From positions 374,706 through 438,705 of the forward strand of contig LS999828.1 of assembly GCA_900537185.1 (NCBI GenBank): a stretch of 64,000 nucleotides of DNA, written 5' to 3'. Below, in pieces: positions 26,836 through 36,116 of the stretch; position 1 is the stretch's first letter, and every line of letters starts with the position of its first letter. This DNA comes from Cytophagales bacterium Alg240-R148 (GTDB taxonomy: Bacteria > Bacteroidota > Bacteroidia > Cytophagales > Cyclobacteriaceae). Under the pieces are notes generated by a model that made no database searches, was not told where the DNA came from, and worked only from the letters and a program-made list of their open reading frames with translations. Made by a program: the position numbers and the translations under genes.

Positions 26836-27447
26836 ATGACAAAGCAAGAAAACAAGCCAAGTAATAAAGGAACCAAGGTAATATTTAAAAACCCAATCCT
26901 TGAAAAACTATCCCGTACGCACATAGCAGTACCTATTTCACTGTTTTTTGTATATTCAAGTGCACTGTTATTTTACAGTATCTATAGTGTGCACATGAAC
27001 CCATTTACTACTACTGGTATATTTGTAGTTGGGTTTTTAACCTTCACTTTGGTTGAATACCTCGCACACCGCTACATATTCCATATGAAGATTACCTCAG
27101 AATTGCGTAGAAAATTACAATACGCATTTCATGGTGTCCACCACGACTACCCAAAAGACAAAGACCGTTTGGCCATGCCACCAATTATGAGTGTTACCAT
27201 TGCAACTGCATTATTGTTTCTTTTCAGATTGGTGATGGGGGATTTTGTTTTTGCCTTTTTGCCGGGTTTCTTGGTTGGGTATGCGATGTATCTTTGGGTG
27301 CATTACATAGTACATGCCTACCAACCACCAAAAAACTTTTTAAAAGCACTATGGGTTAACCATGGTATTCACCATTATAAATCTCCTGACAAAGTTTTTG
27401 GCGTTAGTTCTCCACTGTGGGATTATATATTCAGAACAATGCCGTAA
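26836..27447 (+). CDS. Membrane fatty-acid hydroxylase (sterol desaturase/Scs7-like superfamily)
   Basis: The 203-residue protein has about four membrane segments and the di-iron histidine clusters of the superfamily: HRYIFH, HGVHHDYP, HYIVH and HGIHHYK. The layout and FHGVHHDYPKDKDRLAMPP match fatty-acid 2-hydroxylase-like proteins more than carotenoid hydroxylases. Known relatives hydroxylate acyl chains, including those of sphingolipids, which many Bacteroidota make. The exact lipid is unknown. A strong terminator follows. Confidence 0.8.
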   Translation: MTKQENKPSNKGTKVIFKNPILEKLSRTHIAVPISLFFVYSSALLFYSIYSVHMNPFTTTGIFVVGFLTFTLVEYLAHRYIFHMKITSELRRKLQYAFHGVHHDYPKDKDRLAMPPIMSVTIATALLFLFRLVMGDFVFAFLPGFLVGYAMYLWVHYIVHAYQPPKNFLKALWVNHGIHHYKSPDKVFGVSSPLWDYIFRTMP

Positions 27448-27464
27448 CATTTATTTACAGCAAC

Positions 27465-27500
27465 AAAAAAAGCATTTAGTACCAACTAAATGCTTTTTTT
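27465..27500 (+). terminator. Intrinsic terminator of the hydroxylase gene
   Basis: A 16-bp stem (27465–27480 with 27485–27500) closes an ACCA loop. The A/T tracts at its ends make it usable in both directions. Confidence 0.85.
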
Positions 27501-27832
27501 ATGCCCGATTCATTCCAACCCCCTCCTTTCTGCTTCCACCTCGCCCCTACCTTAAGAGGTATCGAAAAAAAAAGAACAGCATAAGCCTTATATTGGACTT
27601 GTTTGGATTGGCACTATAGAAGCACCTCTGCTATAAAAAAATTGATTAGCCTGTATCACACCCCCAAAACCTTACTACCTCTTAAAAAGCCACTTTAAAT
27701 GGCTACTAATTGTATCCCAACAATACAACTACCCTTCTAACCCCTTCGTTATACCTATACCTGTTCACCCCCCAAACTAGTTACAAAAGCCAGGGAATAA
27801 TATGTAGAATATTAAGTAAAAAATCTTAGCAC
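27501..27832. other. Intergenic stretch without a recognisable gene
   Basis: About 330 bases between two terminators hold no convincing ORF. A short imperfect hairpin (AGCCA/TGGCT, about 27688–27704) is followed on the minus strand by a T run and could be a secondary terminator. The stretch is C-rich on the plus strand compared with its surroundings. Confidence 0.5.
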
Positions 27833-27865
27833 AAAAAAAAGGGGTTCCAAATGGAACCCCTTTTT
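27833..27865 (-). terminator. Intrinsic terminator of the SusCD operon
   Basis: GGGGTTCC (27841–27848) and GGAACCCC (27853–27860) form an 8-bp GC-rich stem around AAAT. A and T tracts flank it on both sides. It lies 19 bases past the stop of the last operon gene. Confidence 0.85.
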
Positions 27866-27884
27866 GCAATATATTTTAAAATGC

Positions 27885-28721
27885 TTATTGCTTTTGGATG
27901 TTGTATACCCAACCTGGGCCCCAACCACCAATGGCTACTTGAGGTTCGTGTGTTAGGTTGATTGCACCGGTACAACCGAATGCGAAACCAAGACCTGCAA
28001 CAGTACCCTGACCATAAGTTCCAGAAATAAATGCATTTTGTCTTTCAAAAGTAGCAATACCTGTAGACTCATTTACTACAACTACTACATCCTGACCGAA
28101 CTGCATGAAGTTTTCGATGGTAATTTCACCAGCTCCAGGACCATCCACAACTGTAACAGTTGCTCCAGTTGTTCCCCAGAATTCGTCTTCTAGCACATCA
28201 TAAGTACCAGGGAAATCTCCAACAGTGTAAGGACAAGAAATATAAGAAGTATAGGCGAAAGCTTGCTTTTGCCCAGGGTTACCAGCTAAATCTGGACCCA
28301 TATCTTCAAATTTGAACTCGTTTCCACCACCGTCAGTAACAGTACAGTAAAACTCCAACCTGTCACCAGGTAAAAAGTCATTAATTGTAATTCCTAAAGC
28401 TGTAGCAACTTCTGTAGCAGAAATAGCCATGTCAGCTGGAAATGAATTAATTACTTTTACATCAAAAGTATCAGACATCACACCACCAGTACTTCTTGCA
28501 ACAGCGATTGAATACGATGATACATTAGAAGAAGGTGTTTCAAGGAGCGCCTCATACGATGAATTCGCTAAATCCGTAACATCAAATACTGGTGTTTCTA
28601 CAGTCATTATAGCCATTGGACCAAATGGAGTAGCCGGATAAGGATCTTTGGCATCGTCTTTACAAGCAAAAAATACCGCCATTAAAGAAAATGCTATTAA
28701 AATTCTATTTATATGTCTCAT
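27885..28721 (-). CDS. Lipoprotein of a SusCD operon, function unknown
   Basis: The ATG at 28721 (MRHINRILIAFSLMAVFFAC) gives a lipoprotein signal with lipidated Cys20; the upstream TTG is unlikely. The 278-residue product is beta-rich, with PVFDVTDLANSSYEALLETP near the N-terminus and YISCPYTVGDFPGTYDVLEDEFWG later. Third-position lipoproteins of SusCD loci often act as surface glycan- or peptide-binding proteins, and that is the inferred role here. It is 13 bases from susD in the same operon. No enzyme gene accompanies the locus. Confidence 0.75.
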   Translation of the reverse strand: MRHINRILIAFSLMAVFFACKDDAKDPYPATPFGPMAIMTVETPVFDVTDLANSSYEALLETPSSNVSSYSIAVARSTGGVMSDTFDVKVINSFPADMAISATEVATALGITINDFLPGDRLEFYCTVTDGGGNEFKFEDMGPDLAGNPGQKQAFAYTSYISCPYTVGDFPGTYDVLEDEFWGTTGATVTVVDGPGAGEITIENFMQFGQDVVVVVNESTGIATFERQNAFISGTYGQGTVAGLGFAFGCTGAINLTHEPQVAIGGWGPGWVYNIQKQ

Positions 28722-28734
28722 AAAAAACAATTTA

Positions 28735-30381
28735 TTATTTTAAATCAGTTGTATTCGTATCCCAGAATACTTTAGTTGTGTTATCAGCCTTTTGGCTCAC
28801 ACTAGAGTTTCTGTTAACAAAATTACTAGGATAAAAGAATGTTCTGATAAATGGCCCAGGAGCCGCAGTCACAGTTGGCTGCAAGTTCGAAGGGTAACCA
28901 GTTCTTCTGTAAGCATTGTAAGGCTCCATACCGTTTCCGAAAGAAGCAACGTACAATTGCGTAACGATTTCGTTCAATCTTTCTTCATCGCTAGTAGCAG
29001 CATCATAATCTGCCAACCTACCATCGGTGAAAGCTGTAACAGCAGCTATATCCGGTCTGTAATCTGTACCTTCTCTAACTGCATCGTCCATGAAAGTTGC
29101 ATACCCTACTTCAGCAGCAAAGTTCATTACTTTAGTAATAGATCCGTTCATTCCAGATTCGAATAAATCTCTAGCAGTTTCGCCAGTTCCCATGAACAAA
29201 GCAGCTTCCGCTCTTAAGAAATCCATTTGGCTCGCCATCAACATTGGAGAAATACCAGCACCTAAAGCACCATCTTCGCCATCTGTAGCAGAACTGTTTT
29301 GGCTTGAGTCAAACAACCCACCAGAAGGATACATACCCCAAATAGTTCTTTTACCATCATCTGGAGGAATACCATCATCGTTACCGTGGTCTCTACCCCA
29401 ATATCCACCGGATAAGTTACAGAAAGGGTCAGTAGCAGCATAATGTGGTGGAGGAGACTGTGTAATACAGTTTTTCTCGTTCACATCTGTTGTGTTAGAC
29501 GTTCTTTGTCTGTAGAAATAATATCTGATTCTTGGATCATTGTTGGATTGCAACAAGTTCATGAAACCAACTGACATATAATCGTTACCACCATTTAAGT
29601 AGTTGTTGGTATAATTAGGATGACGTGAATCAGGATTTGCTCTGTTCGTAGACCAAGTATACTGGAAACTTTCATCATCGGTCTGGATGTAATCTCCAGA
29701 AGTTAAGATTGCAGCAAATTTGGTTCCTGCACTTGTATCCACGAATCTAGTTTGAACATACATTTTCATTTTCATGGAGTTAGCAAATTTGATCCAATTT
29801 GCTCCAGTACCGCCGTAGTACAAATCATTTTTTGGACCAACTGCAGGTGTTTTTTCAAAGTTAGCTATTGCCTCGTCCAACAAAGCTTCCGCTTTTGCAT
29901 AAATCACATCTCCACCTTGAACACCAGGGTTAAGGTTTTCAGTACCTAAAAATGCATCATCGTAAGGAATAGCTCCAAACAAATCTACCATATTAACTAG
30001 GATATATGCTTCTAAAGCTTGCGCCATACCTAAGTGGTGCCACAATTCTTTTTCTAAAGCCAAAGGCTTAACCGCTTGGATGTCCGTTAAAGTACTAGAA
30101 TAAGCTCTAGTCCATGTTCCGTCAAAACTGGTTGGAGAATAGGCATTGTTATACAATGGGCCAAACATGTGCTCCATTCTAGTAACTTCCATTCCAAAGA
30201 AAGTAGCATTTTCGAAGAAACTAGCTGTTCCTACCTGCACACTATTCAATAAAAAGTCGATATCCGCATCTTCTGGTTTCAAAGCATTTGGATTGTCTTG
30301 GACATCCATTTTGAAAACTTCACAAGAAGATACTACCATGACGATAAACGCCAGTAATATTTTATTTATATTTCTTTTCAT
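28735..30381 (-). CDS. SusD/RagB-like outer-membrane lipoprotein
   Basis: The 548-residue protein has a lipoprotein signal (VVSSC, Cys20). The N-terminal pattern VQDNPNALKPEDADIDFLLNSVQ with later MAQALEAYILVNMVDLFGAIPYDDAF and ANSMKMKMYVQTR is typical of the SusD-like_2 group with TPR-like helices. SusD lids the SusC transporter and captures the ligand at the cell surface. It lies 10 bases after susC. The ligand is unknown; the lack of glycoside hydrolases nearby leaves peptides or simple oligomers open. Confidence 0.9.
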   Translation of the reverse strand: MKRNINKILLAFIVMVVSSCEVFKMDVQDNPNALKPEDADIDFLLNSVQVGTASFFENATFFGMEVTRMEHMFGPLYNNAYSPTSFDGTWTRAYSSTLTDIQAVKPLALEKELWHHLGMAQALEAYILVNMVDLFGAIPYDDAFLGTENLNPGVQGGDVIYAKAEALLDEAIANFEKTPAVGPKNDLYYGGTGANWIKFANSMKMKMYVQTRFVDTSAGTKFAAILTSGDYIQTDDESFQYTWSTNRANPDSRHPNYTNNYLNGGNDYMSVGFMNLLQSNNDPRIRYYFYRQRTSNTTDVNEKNCITQSPPPHYAATDPFCNLSGGYWGRDHGNDDGIPPDDGKRTIWGMYPSGGLFDSSQNSSATDGEDGALGAGISPMLMASQMDFLRAEAALFMGTGETARDLFESGMNGSITKVMNFAAEVGYATFMDDAVREGTDYRPDIAAVTAFTDGRLADYDAATSDEERLNEIVTQLYVASFGNGMEPYNAYRRTGYPSNLQPTVTAAPGPFIRTFFYPSNFVNRNSSVSQKADNTTKVFWDTNTTDLK

Positions 30382-30391
30382 AATTATCAGC

Positions 30392-33300
30392 TTAGAAAGT
30401 TAATTTCAAACTAGCACCATAGGTCTTCTTAGAAGGACCGCTTAAGAAATCCATTCCTTGTCCATTACCAACACCAGTACCCAATACGTTAGTATCAAAG
30501 TTGATACCATCAGGCATGTTTACAGCGTCGTACCACAAGTTTGTTCCTCTGAAAGTGAAACTAACAGAACCAAATGGAGTTTTCTCCAATAAAGAGCTAG
30601 GTAAAGAATAACCTAAAGAAATCTCGTTCAAACGAATTGTAGTTCCATCCCATACTTTAAACTCTTCTGCACCGAAACCTAATACATTCCAGTAGTAATC
30701 CGTAGCAGCGATTTGTTTTGTGTTAGGGTTTCCTTCTGAATCAACACCAGGAAGGATGAAAGACTGACTTCTGTCCAAATCAACATCCGTTGTAATACCT
30801 CTACCAATTAACGTACTAGCCGTTCTTGAGTAGATATCACCACCTTGTCTGTACATGATGTCAAATCCTAAAGAGATTCCTTTGTAAGTAAAAGTATTGT
30901 TAATGTTGGTTACAAACTTAGGGTTTGGAGTACCGATGATTTTTTCATCGTTAGATACAACGTACAACCCTTCGCTATCCACCATTCTGTTTCCAGCATC
31001 ATCCGTAACAACATAAGATCCTAAGATCACGTTCAATTGCTCTCCTGGGATTGCAAAGTTTCCTAAATTAGTAAAACCAGCAACGGCAATTTTGTCAGTT
31101 CCTTCTGGAAGACTAACAACCAAAGACTTATCAGAGAAGAAGTTTCCTCCTAAGTTCCATGCGAAAGCACCTTTTTTGATAACTGTTGCAGTTACATCAA
31201 TTTCTAGTCCTTTTACTTCCAATTCACCAGCATTTTGTCTCATTACAGTGTAGCCAGTTGCTGGATCCAAAGATCTGTCCAAAAGCAAATCAGTTGTGTT
31301 TTTCTTATAAACGGAAAGGTTGATACCCAATCTGTCGTTCAACAAACTTGACTCAATACCAAATTCGATTTCACTAACTCTTTCTGGTTTCAAATCAGGA
31401 TTACCCAATCTGTTACTTACAGTGTTAGTAGTTACCGTTGTAGTTCCATTCACATATGCCTTAGGATTTAAACCCAAAGTATTTCTTGTAGAGAATGCAG
31501 GTGGATATCCAGCGGAAGAACCATATCCTAATCTCAATTTCAAGTAGTTAAGAATTGAGCTATTTTGTAATGCTCCGATTGCAGATGTTGCATCAAATGC
31601 TACACTTGCACCAGGATAGAAAATGCTTTGGTTTCCTGATTCAACTGTGTTTTTAACATCTCTACGTCCTTGTAAAGTAACATACAAGTAGTTTCTGAAT
31701 GCCAATTCACCTACAGCGTAAACACCAACTAAGTTCTCTTTCAAGTTTTGGTACTGGATATTACCTTGGTCGTGCTCACGGAAGTTCCAATGTTTCAATG
31801 TACCATAAACAACTTGGTCCGTACTCAAAATACCATTTCTAGAATAGTTATCCTGGCGTGCATTCACACCAATGTTGGCTCTTAAGTTGAAGTCCGAAGA
31901 CAAATCTTTTTGCAAAGATAAAATCAACGAGTGATCCCAAATTGTATTGGTTACATCAATTGTTCTTAAGCTACCTAAGATGTTTCCATCTACACCACCT
32001 CTATTTTGGAAGTTAGTGTTGTTTTCAGAATAAGTATCCAATCCAACTCTATACATTACGTTCATCCAGTCGTTGATATCGTACTGAAGGAAAGTGTTTC
32101 CATAAAATCTGTTAACAGACTGCGTCGTTCCAGCGTTTTCTAAGGTCCAACGTGGGTTTTGAATATCATTACCTGATCTGTAGTATACACTACCACCAGT
32201 TAATGGGTTTTGATAAGGAAGTCCGTTCAAATCAACACTTCTAGGTGTATAGAATACATCACCGAAAATAGAAGAACCAGAACCTGTTGTACCAGAACCT
32301 AAAGAAGCCGCTATTGGAGGCGTTCTGTACTCTGTTAAAGTGAAGTTAAAAGAAGCGCCCAAAGTAAATTTGTTTGCCAATTTAGCGTTACCACCAAAAC
32401 CGAAGTTGTTTCTTTCAACATCGTTATTAACAGTAAAACCTTCGTCTTTCATGTAACTGTAGTTCGCATTGAAAGAAGCTTTCTCGTTTCCACCACGGAT
32501 ACTTAAAGAAGTTGTAGCAGTTGTTCCTTTTCTAAAGAACTTCCCTACGTTGTCGTATGGCTTATAAGCATAGTTTGTTCCTTCATATTCTGAAAAAGCA
32601 GCTTGTAAGTCATCGTTAGAAAATCTCCCGTAAGGGTGTCCAACTGAATCAATCTCATCGAAATGAGGACCCCAGTTAGAGAAGAAAAACCCGAAGTTCT
32701 GGTAGAAACCACCACCATAACTCTGCTGGTAATCTGGAAGAGAAGCAATTTCGTTTTTGAAGTAAGACTGGCTGAAAGTAATTTCAGTTTTTTGTCCACC
32801 TTTTTTTGCTCCACTGTTTTTAGTTGTGATTAAGATCACACCGTTACGGCCTTTTTCACCGTACAATACTGTTGCACTTAATCCTTTAAGTACACTTACG
32901 TTTTCAATGTTGTTAGGATCCAAATCTAAAAATCTAGAAGATTCAGTTTGTCCATCAACAAAGTTGTTTGAAGTGTTGGTACCACCATCAAATGGAACAC
33001 CATCCACAATAAACAAAGGCTGGTTGCTACCATTAATAGAAGTAAAACCTCTAATAATAATGTTAGTACCTGATCCTGCAACACCACTTGTTTGAGTAAT
33101 GTTCACACCTGAAGCTTTACCACGCAACACTCTCGCGATATCACCTTCAGCTTTTTGCTCTAAGTCTTCACTTTTAACAGTCGAAACTGCGTAACCTAAA
33201 GACTTCTTGTCACGAGAAATACCCTGAGCAGTTACAACTACTTCAGATAATTGAGTAACATCAGCCGACATTGCTAAATCAATGATCGAGCTAGAACCGA

Positions 33301-33553
33301 TTTCTACTTCCTGAGTCTGCAGACCCACGAAAGAGAATACTAGAGTGCCACCTTCAGAAGGTACATTCAATTGAAAATTTCCGTCTGCATCTGAAATCGT
33401 ACCGTTAGTCGTTCCTTTAAGGACAACGTTAACACCCGGTAGAGTTGAACCATCCTCAGAAGAGGTGATTTTTCCAGAAACAGTTCTTTCCTGTGCATAA
33501 GATCCGAACAACACGAACATAAACACAGAGTAAAAGAGTAAAAACTTCTTCAT
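30392..33553 (-). CDS. SusC/RagA-type TonB-dependent outer-membrane transporter
   Basis: The 1053-residue protein has a signal peptide (about 1–20), a carboxypeptidase-D-like regulatory domain (RTVSGKITSSEDGSTLPGVNV to about residue 95), a TonB plug with EVVVTAQGISRDKKSLGYAV and IIIRGFTSINGSNQPLFIVDG, and a 22-strand barrel ending LKLTF. SusC proteins import ligands across the outer membrane with energy from TonB. There is no N-terminal signalling (STN) domain, so it is unlikely to signal directly to an anti-sigma factor. It heads the susC–susD–lipoprotein operon. Confidence 0.93.
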   Translation of the reverse strand: MKKFLLFYSVFMFVLFGSYAQERTVSGKITSSEDGSTLPGVNVVLKGTTNGTISDADGNFQLNVPSEGGTLVFSFVGLQTQEVEIGSSSIIDLAMSADVTQLSEVVVTAQGISRDKKSLGYAVSTVKSEDLEQKAEGDIARVLRGKASGVNITQTSGVAGSGTNIIIRGFTSINGSNQPLFIVDGVPFDGGTNTSNNFVDGQTESSRFLDLDPNNIENVSVLKGLSATVLYGEKGRNGVILITTKNSGAKKGGQKTEITFSQSYFKNEIASLPDYQQSYGGGFYQNFGFFFSNWGPHFDEIDSVGHPYGRFSNDDLQAAFSEYEGTNYAYKPYDNVGKFFRKGTTATTSLSIRGGNEKASFNANYSYMKDEGFTVNNDVERNNFGFGGNAKLANKFTLGASFNFTLTEYRTPPIAASLGSGTTGSGSSIFGDVFYTPRSVDLNGLPYQNPLTGGSVYYRSGNDIQNPRWTLENAGTTQSVNRFYGNTFLQYDINDWMNVMYRVGLDTYSENNTNFQNRGGVDGNILGSLRTIDVTNTIWDHSLILSLQKDLSSDFNLRANIGVNARQDNYSRNGILSTDQVVYGTLKHWNFREHDQGNIQYQNLKENLVGVYAVGELAFRNYLYVTLQGRRDVKNTVESGNQSIFYPGASVAFDATSAIGALQNSSILNYLKLRLGYGSSAGYPPAFSTRNTLGLNPKAYVNGTTTVTTNTVSNRLGNPDLKPERVSEIEFGIESSLLNDRLGINLSVYKKNTTDLLLDRSLDPATGYTVMRQNAGELEVKGLEIDVTATVIKKGAFAWNLGGNFFSDKSLVVSLPEGTDKIAVAGFTNLGNFAIPGEQLNVILGSYVVTDDAGNRMVDSEGLYVVSNDEKIIGTPNPKFVTNINNTFTYKGISLGFDIMYRQGGDIYSRTASTLIGRGITTDVDLDRSQSFILPGVDSEGNPNTKQIAATDYYWNVLGFGAEEFKVWDGTTIRLNEISLGYSLPSSLLEKTPFGSVSFTFRGTNLWYDAVNMPDGINFDTNVLGTGVGNGQGMDFLSGPSKKTYGASLKLTF

Positions 33554-33587
33554 ACTGTTAGGTTTAGATTAATTAATGTTTAAGTCT

Positions 33588-33595
33588 CAAACATA
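33588..33595 (-). promoter_or_regulatory. -7 box (TATGTTTG) upstream of susC
   Basis: On the minus strand TATGTTTG matches TAnnTTTG exactly, 34 bases before the start codon. No clear -33 TTG is present at the usual spacing. Confidence 0.4.
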
Positions 33596-34094
33596 TCATT
33601 TTAGTTATAAAATTAAAATGTTTTTAACGCAATTTTTACTTCAACAAGCAAGGAAATTATCAACATTTACGTTCCTATATAAAGTTATAATTTTAATATT
33701 CCAATATTTTAATATTATAAATACAATTTTCTAATAAAATCTATTCTTATAACGTTATCAGTTTGGGTGTAAATACTATACGAAAACACTAAAAAACCTA
33801 CTACAATTTGGGGGGTAAAATGCTATTTTTAACATCTTGCAAAAATCAATTAATCTTAATTTTAATTAATTTTAAGAATTATTATTTGAATTATATAAAG
33901 AAATTCCACTTATTTAAGCGGATAAAAACTTCGAAAAAAAACACATACAGCACATCCTTTACACCCAACACTGCTGACATACAAGCCTTTAATACAGCAA
34001 AAAGATAGTAGACGAAATACATACAATTCTCTTGGTTCTGTCCATACGGCATAAATTAACTCCAAACACAAAAAAAGTATTGAATTGAATAGTT
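33596..34094. other. AT-rich intergenic stretch upstream of susC
   Basis: About 500 very AT-rich bases hold only short open frames with no protein-like composition. I see no RNA gene or clear repeat here beyond simple AT-rich runs such as AATATTTTAATATT near 33700. It marks the left end of the accessory region. Confidence 0.5.
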
Positions 34095-34298
34095 GTGTTC
34101 CCATCAATTTTGAGTTCAGTTGTTGTATGCAATACTAAAAACAGAAAACGCAATAAAAGATTACTGCAAACTTTATTGGAAAACAGTAACCCTGTAACCG
34201 ATCAGGAATACCTCAATATAATTTGTAAGTTCTGCAAAAAAGCAGCTGCACATCACAAAACAATAATTATTCACATGAAACAAAAAGGATATGTATAG
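34095..34298 (+). CDS. Possible small protein, first of an overlapping pair
   Basis: A 67-residue frame with LLQTLLENSNPVTDQEYLNIICKFCKKAAAHH has plausible helical content and a CKFC motif, but no known family. Its stop codon overlaps the next start (ATG at 34291, TAG at 34296–34298), which would allow coupled translation. It may also be chance; the start and its expression are unsupported. Confidence 0.22.
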   Translation: MFPSILSSVVVCNTKNRKRNKRLLQTLLENSNPVTDQEYLNIICKFCKKAAAHHKTIIIHMKQKGYV

Positions 34299-34569
34299 TA
34301 AATGTATAAAAACCGAAAAAGTGATTAAGAATGCTCATTTAGATAGAATCATGCAAAAATCTAATTACCTAAGGCTGTTAAGAATACATCAGCGCGTAAA
34401 TGGTGTCCAAGAAGGGTCCGTTGACGCTACCAACAACACACTTTATACCAACAGATATTCAGCCACTGGGCTTTCATTAAATGCAAACGATGAACTGGTA
34501 ATTGAAGCTTATGAAGTTGGCAATAACAGATATATATGCTGCATAGAAAATGAAGGAACACCAATTTAA
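34291..34569 (+). CDS. Possible small protein, second of an overlapping pair
   Basis: A 92-residue frame whose second half (VDATNNTLYTNRYSATGLSLNANDELVIEAYEVGNNRYICCIEN) has beta-rich, protein-like composition. The first 20 residues are less convincing, so an internal start is possible. No family recognised and no promoter seen. It may be a remnant within the accessory region. Confidence 0.3.
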   Translation: MYSKCIKTEKVIKNAHLDRIMQKSNYLRLLRIHQRVNGVQEGSVDATNNTLYTNRYSATGLSLNANDELVIEAYEVGNNRYICCIENEGTPI

Positions 34570-34727
34570 AACAAATAGATATGTATTGGATTTTATTAAT
34601 TACTTAATAAAAAGAATCACACCCCTAAATAGTACGGTTCACAAAACTATATTTCATATAAACATACCTTTACTTTTATTAATCGTTTAAAATTTATATT
34701 TTTAATTACTTTCATACAATATCTCCT

Positions 34728-35942
34728 ATGAACATTATAAAAACAATTTTAGCATTTATTCTATTAACCGCACCTGCGTTTTGTTTTAGTCAAAATAATT
34801 GTGATGCTATTCTAAAGTATGGGTTTAGAGATTTAAAAAAAGAGTATGATCAAAACACAACTAAATACACAATGGCATCTGAAAACTTCTCAAAATTGAG
34901 TTATGACATAAACAATAGTTTGTTAGGAAGTTTAGAAATAGAGGCCTTTGGATACGGAAAAGGAGGAGGTCAATTTTCAAAACAAAAGAGGGTTTCTGAT
35001 TTAAAAATATATTATGAAAAAATTCTAAAAAGTAAGTTTAATACTTCTGAAAGAAGAAGAGAATCTAGTTTAATAGTAAGAGAGGCTTATGCAACATATG
35101 AGAAATGCTTGACATTAAACACTCAGGGTCTTATTATAGATACGAATATTGCTCCCGATAATAAAAGTATTACAATCTCACTTGCATCTAGGGGGGGGAA
35201 TGAAGGGCTTTATTTTTATAAACCAAAAATTGAGGGTTTTAGTTGTTCATTAACTCCTAAACCTAATATAGAAACAAAAAATATTTTATTAACAGATAAG
35301 GCTATAACTCTTCATTGCAAAAGAACCAAGCCCAAAGAAATGATTGAGCAAGGCATTCTTTTCGAACGATATGAAAGAGGAGAAATAAATTTAATAACAG
35401 CTAAAGGAAATATACAATTTTATTTTAGGCCCTTGATGTCCCCAAAATACAAATTAGAATCTAAAAAGGGTGTTGGTGAAATTGTGGCTAGTATGCTATA
35501 TGAGCACGATTTTTATAAAGCTTACAATATAGGCACCGAAAAATGGGTATTAGCAGATGGAAGAGCCCTACCTGCAAATTGCTTTTATAAACAATTAACG
35601 AATGAAAATTTTGCACCAAACATGCAAAATAGATTTTTAAGAGGTTTGTCAAAAACTGGCTCTAGAAAACCAGGTAGTTTCCAAACCGAGTCTACAAAAA
35701 TGCCAAAGAAAAATTTCAAAATAGAAACTTCTGGTAATCATTCTCACAATTATATGACCACTGCTACTGGTAGCACATATGATAATTCAAATAACCAACC
35801 TTCTTCACCCGGAAGGTTTGGGTTAATTGGAAAGAAAAAAACCAACTCGATTGAAGGAGCCCATGAACATGAACTAACAGGTGGTGATCTTGAAACGCGC
35901 CCTGACAACATTGGAATTTTTTATTATATCCGAATAAATTAA
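34728..35942 (+). CDS. Secreted protein with phage tail-collar-like C-terminus
   Basis: The 404-residue protein starts with a signal peptide (about 1–22, ending FCFSQ). The N-terminal ~260 residues match nothing I recognise. The C-terminal ~130 residues carry the tail-collar/short-tail-fibre pattern: GTEKWVLADGRALP, FAPNMQNRFLRGLS, GNHSHNY, EGAHEHELTGGD and a terminal ETRPDNIGIFYYIRIN. In phages this fold sits at the receptor-binding tail tip; with a signal peptide it is more likely a secreted or surface protein that borrowed the fold. The coding region is more AT-rich than the flanking core genes, which suggests transfer. Confidence 0.7.
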   Translation: MNIIKTILAFILLTAPAFCFSQNNCDAILKYGFRDLKKEYDQNTTKYTMASENFSKLSYDINNSLLGSLEIEAFGYGKGGGQFSKQKRVSDLKIYYEKILKSKFNTSERRRESSLIVREAYATYEKCLTLNTQGLIIDTNIAPDNKSITISLASRGGNEGLYFYKPKIEGFSCSLTPKPNIETKNILLTDKAITLHCKRTKPKEMIEQGILFERYERGEINLITAKGNIQFYFRPLMSPKYKLESKKGVGEIVASMLYEHDFYKAYNIGTEKWVLADGRALPANCFYKQLTNENFAPNMQNRFLRGLSKTGSRKPGSFQTESTKMPKKNFKIETSGNHSHNYMTTATGSTYDNSNNQPSSPGRFGLIGKKKTNSIEGAHEHELTGGDLETRPDNIGIFYYIRIN

Positions 35943-35989
35943 TTTTTTTTTAATTAAACCTACCGATATCCAGGTTTTCTTCCCAAATG

Positions 35990-36018
35990 AATAAACGGTC
36001 GTATTAATGCCGTTTATT
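35990..36018. terminator. Hairpin after the collar-like gene
   Basis: AATAAACGG (35990–35998) pairs perfectly with CCGTTTATT (36010–36018) over an 11-base loop. The following run is TTGG, not a clear T tract, so termination is plausible but not certain. Confidence 0.4.
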
Positions 36019-36116
36019 TGGTGTTATATGCTTTTTAGATAGTTTAAATAGAATATGTGTTATGTCAACAGGCAAATGTTAATTGTCTACAATTGATTAA
36101 ACTTGTCATTTTTAGT

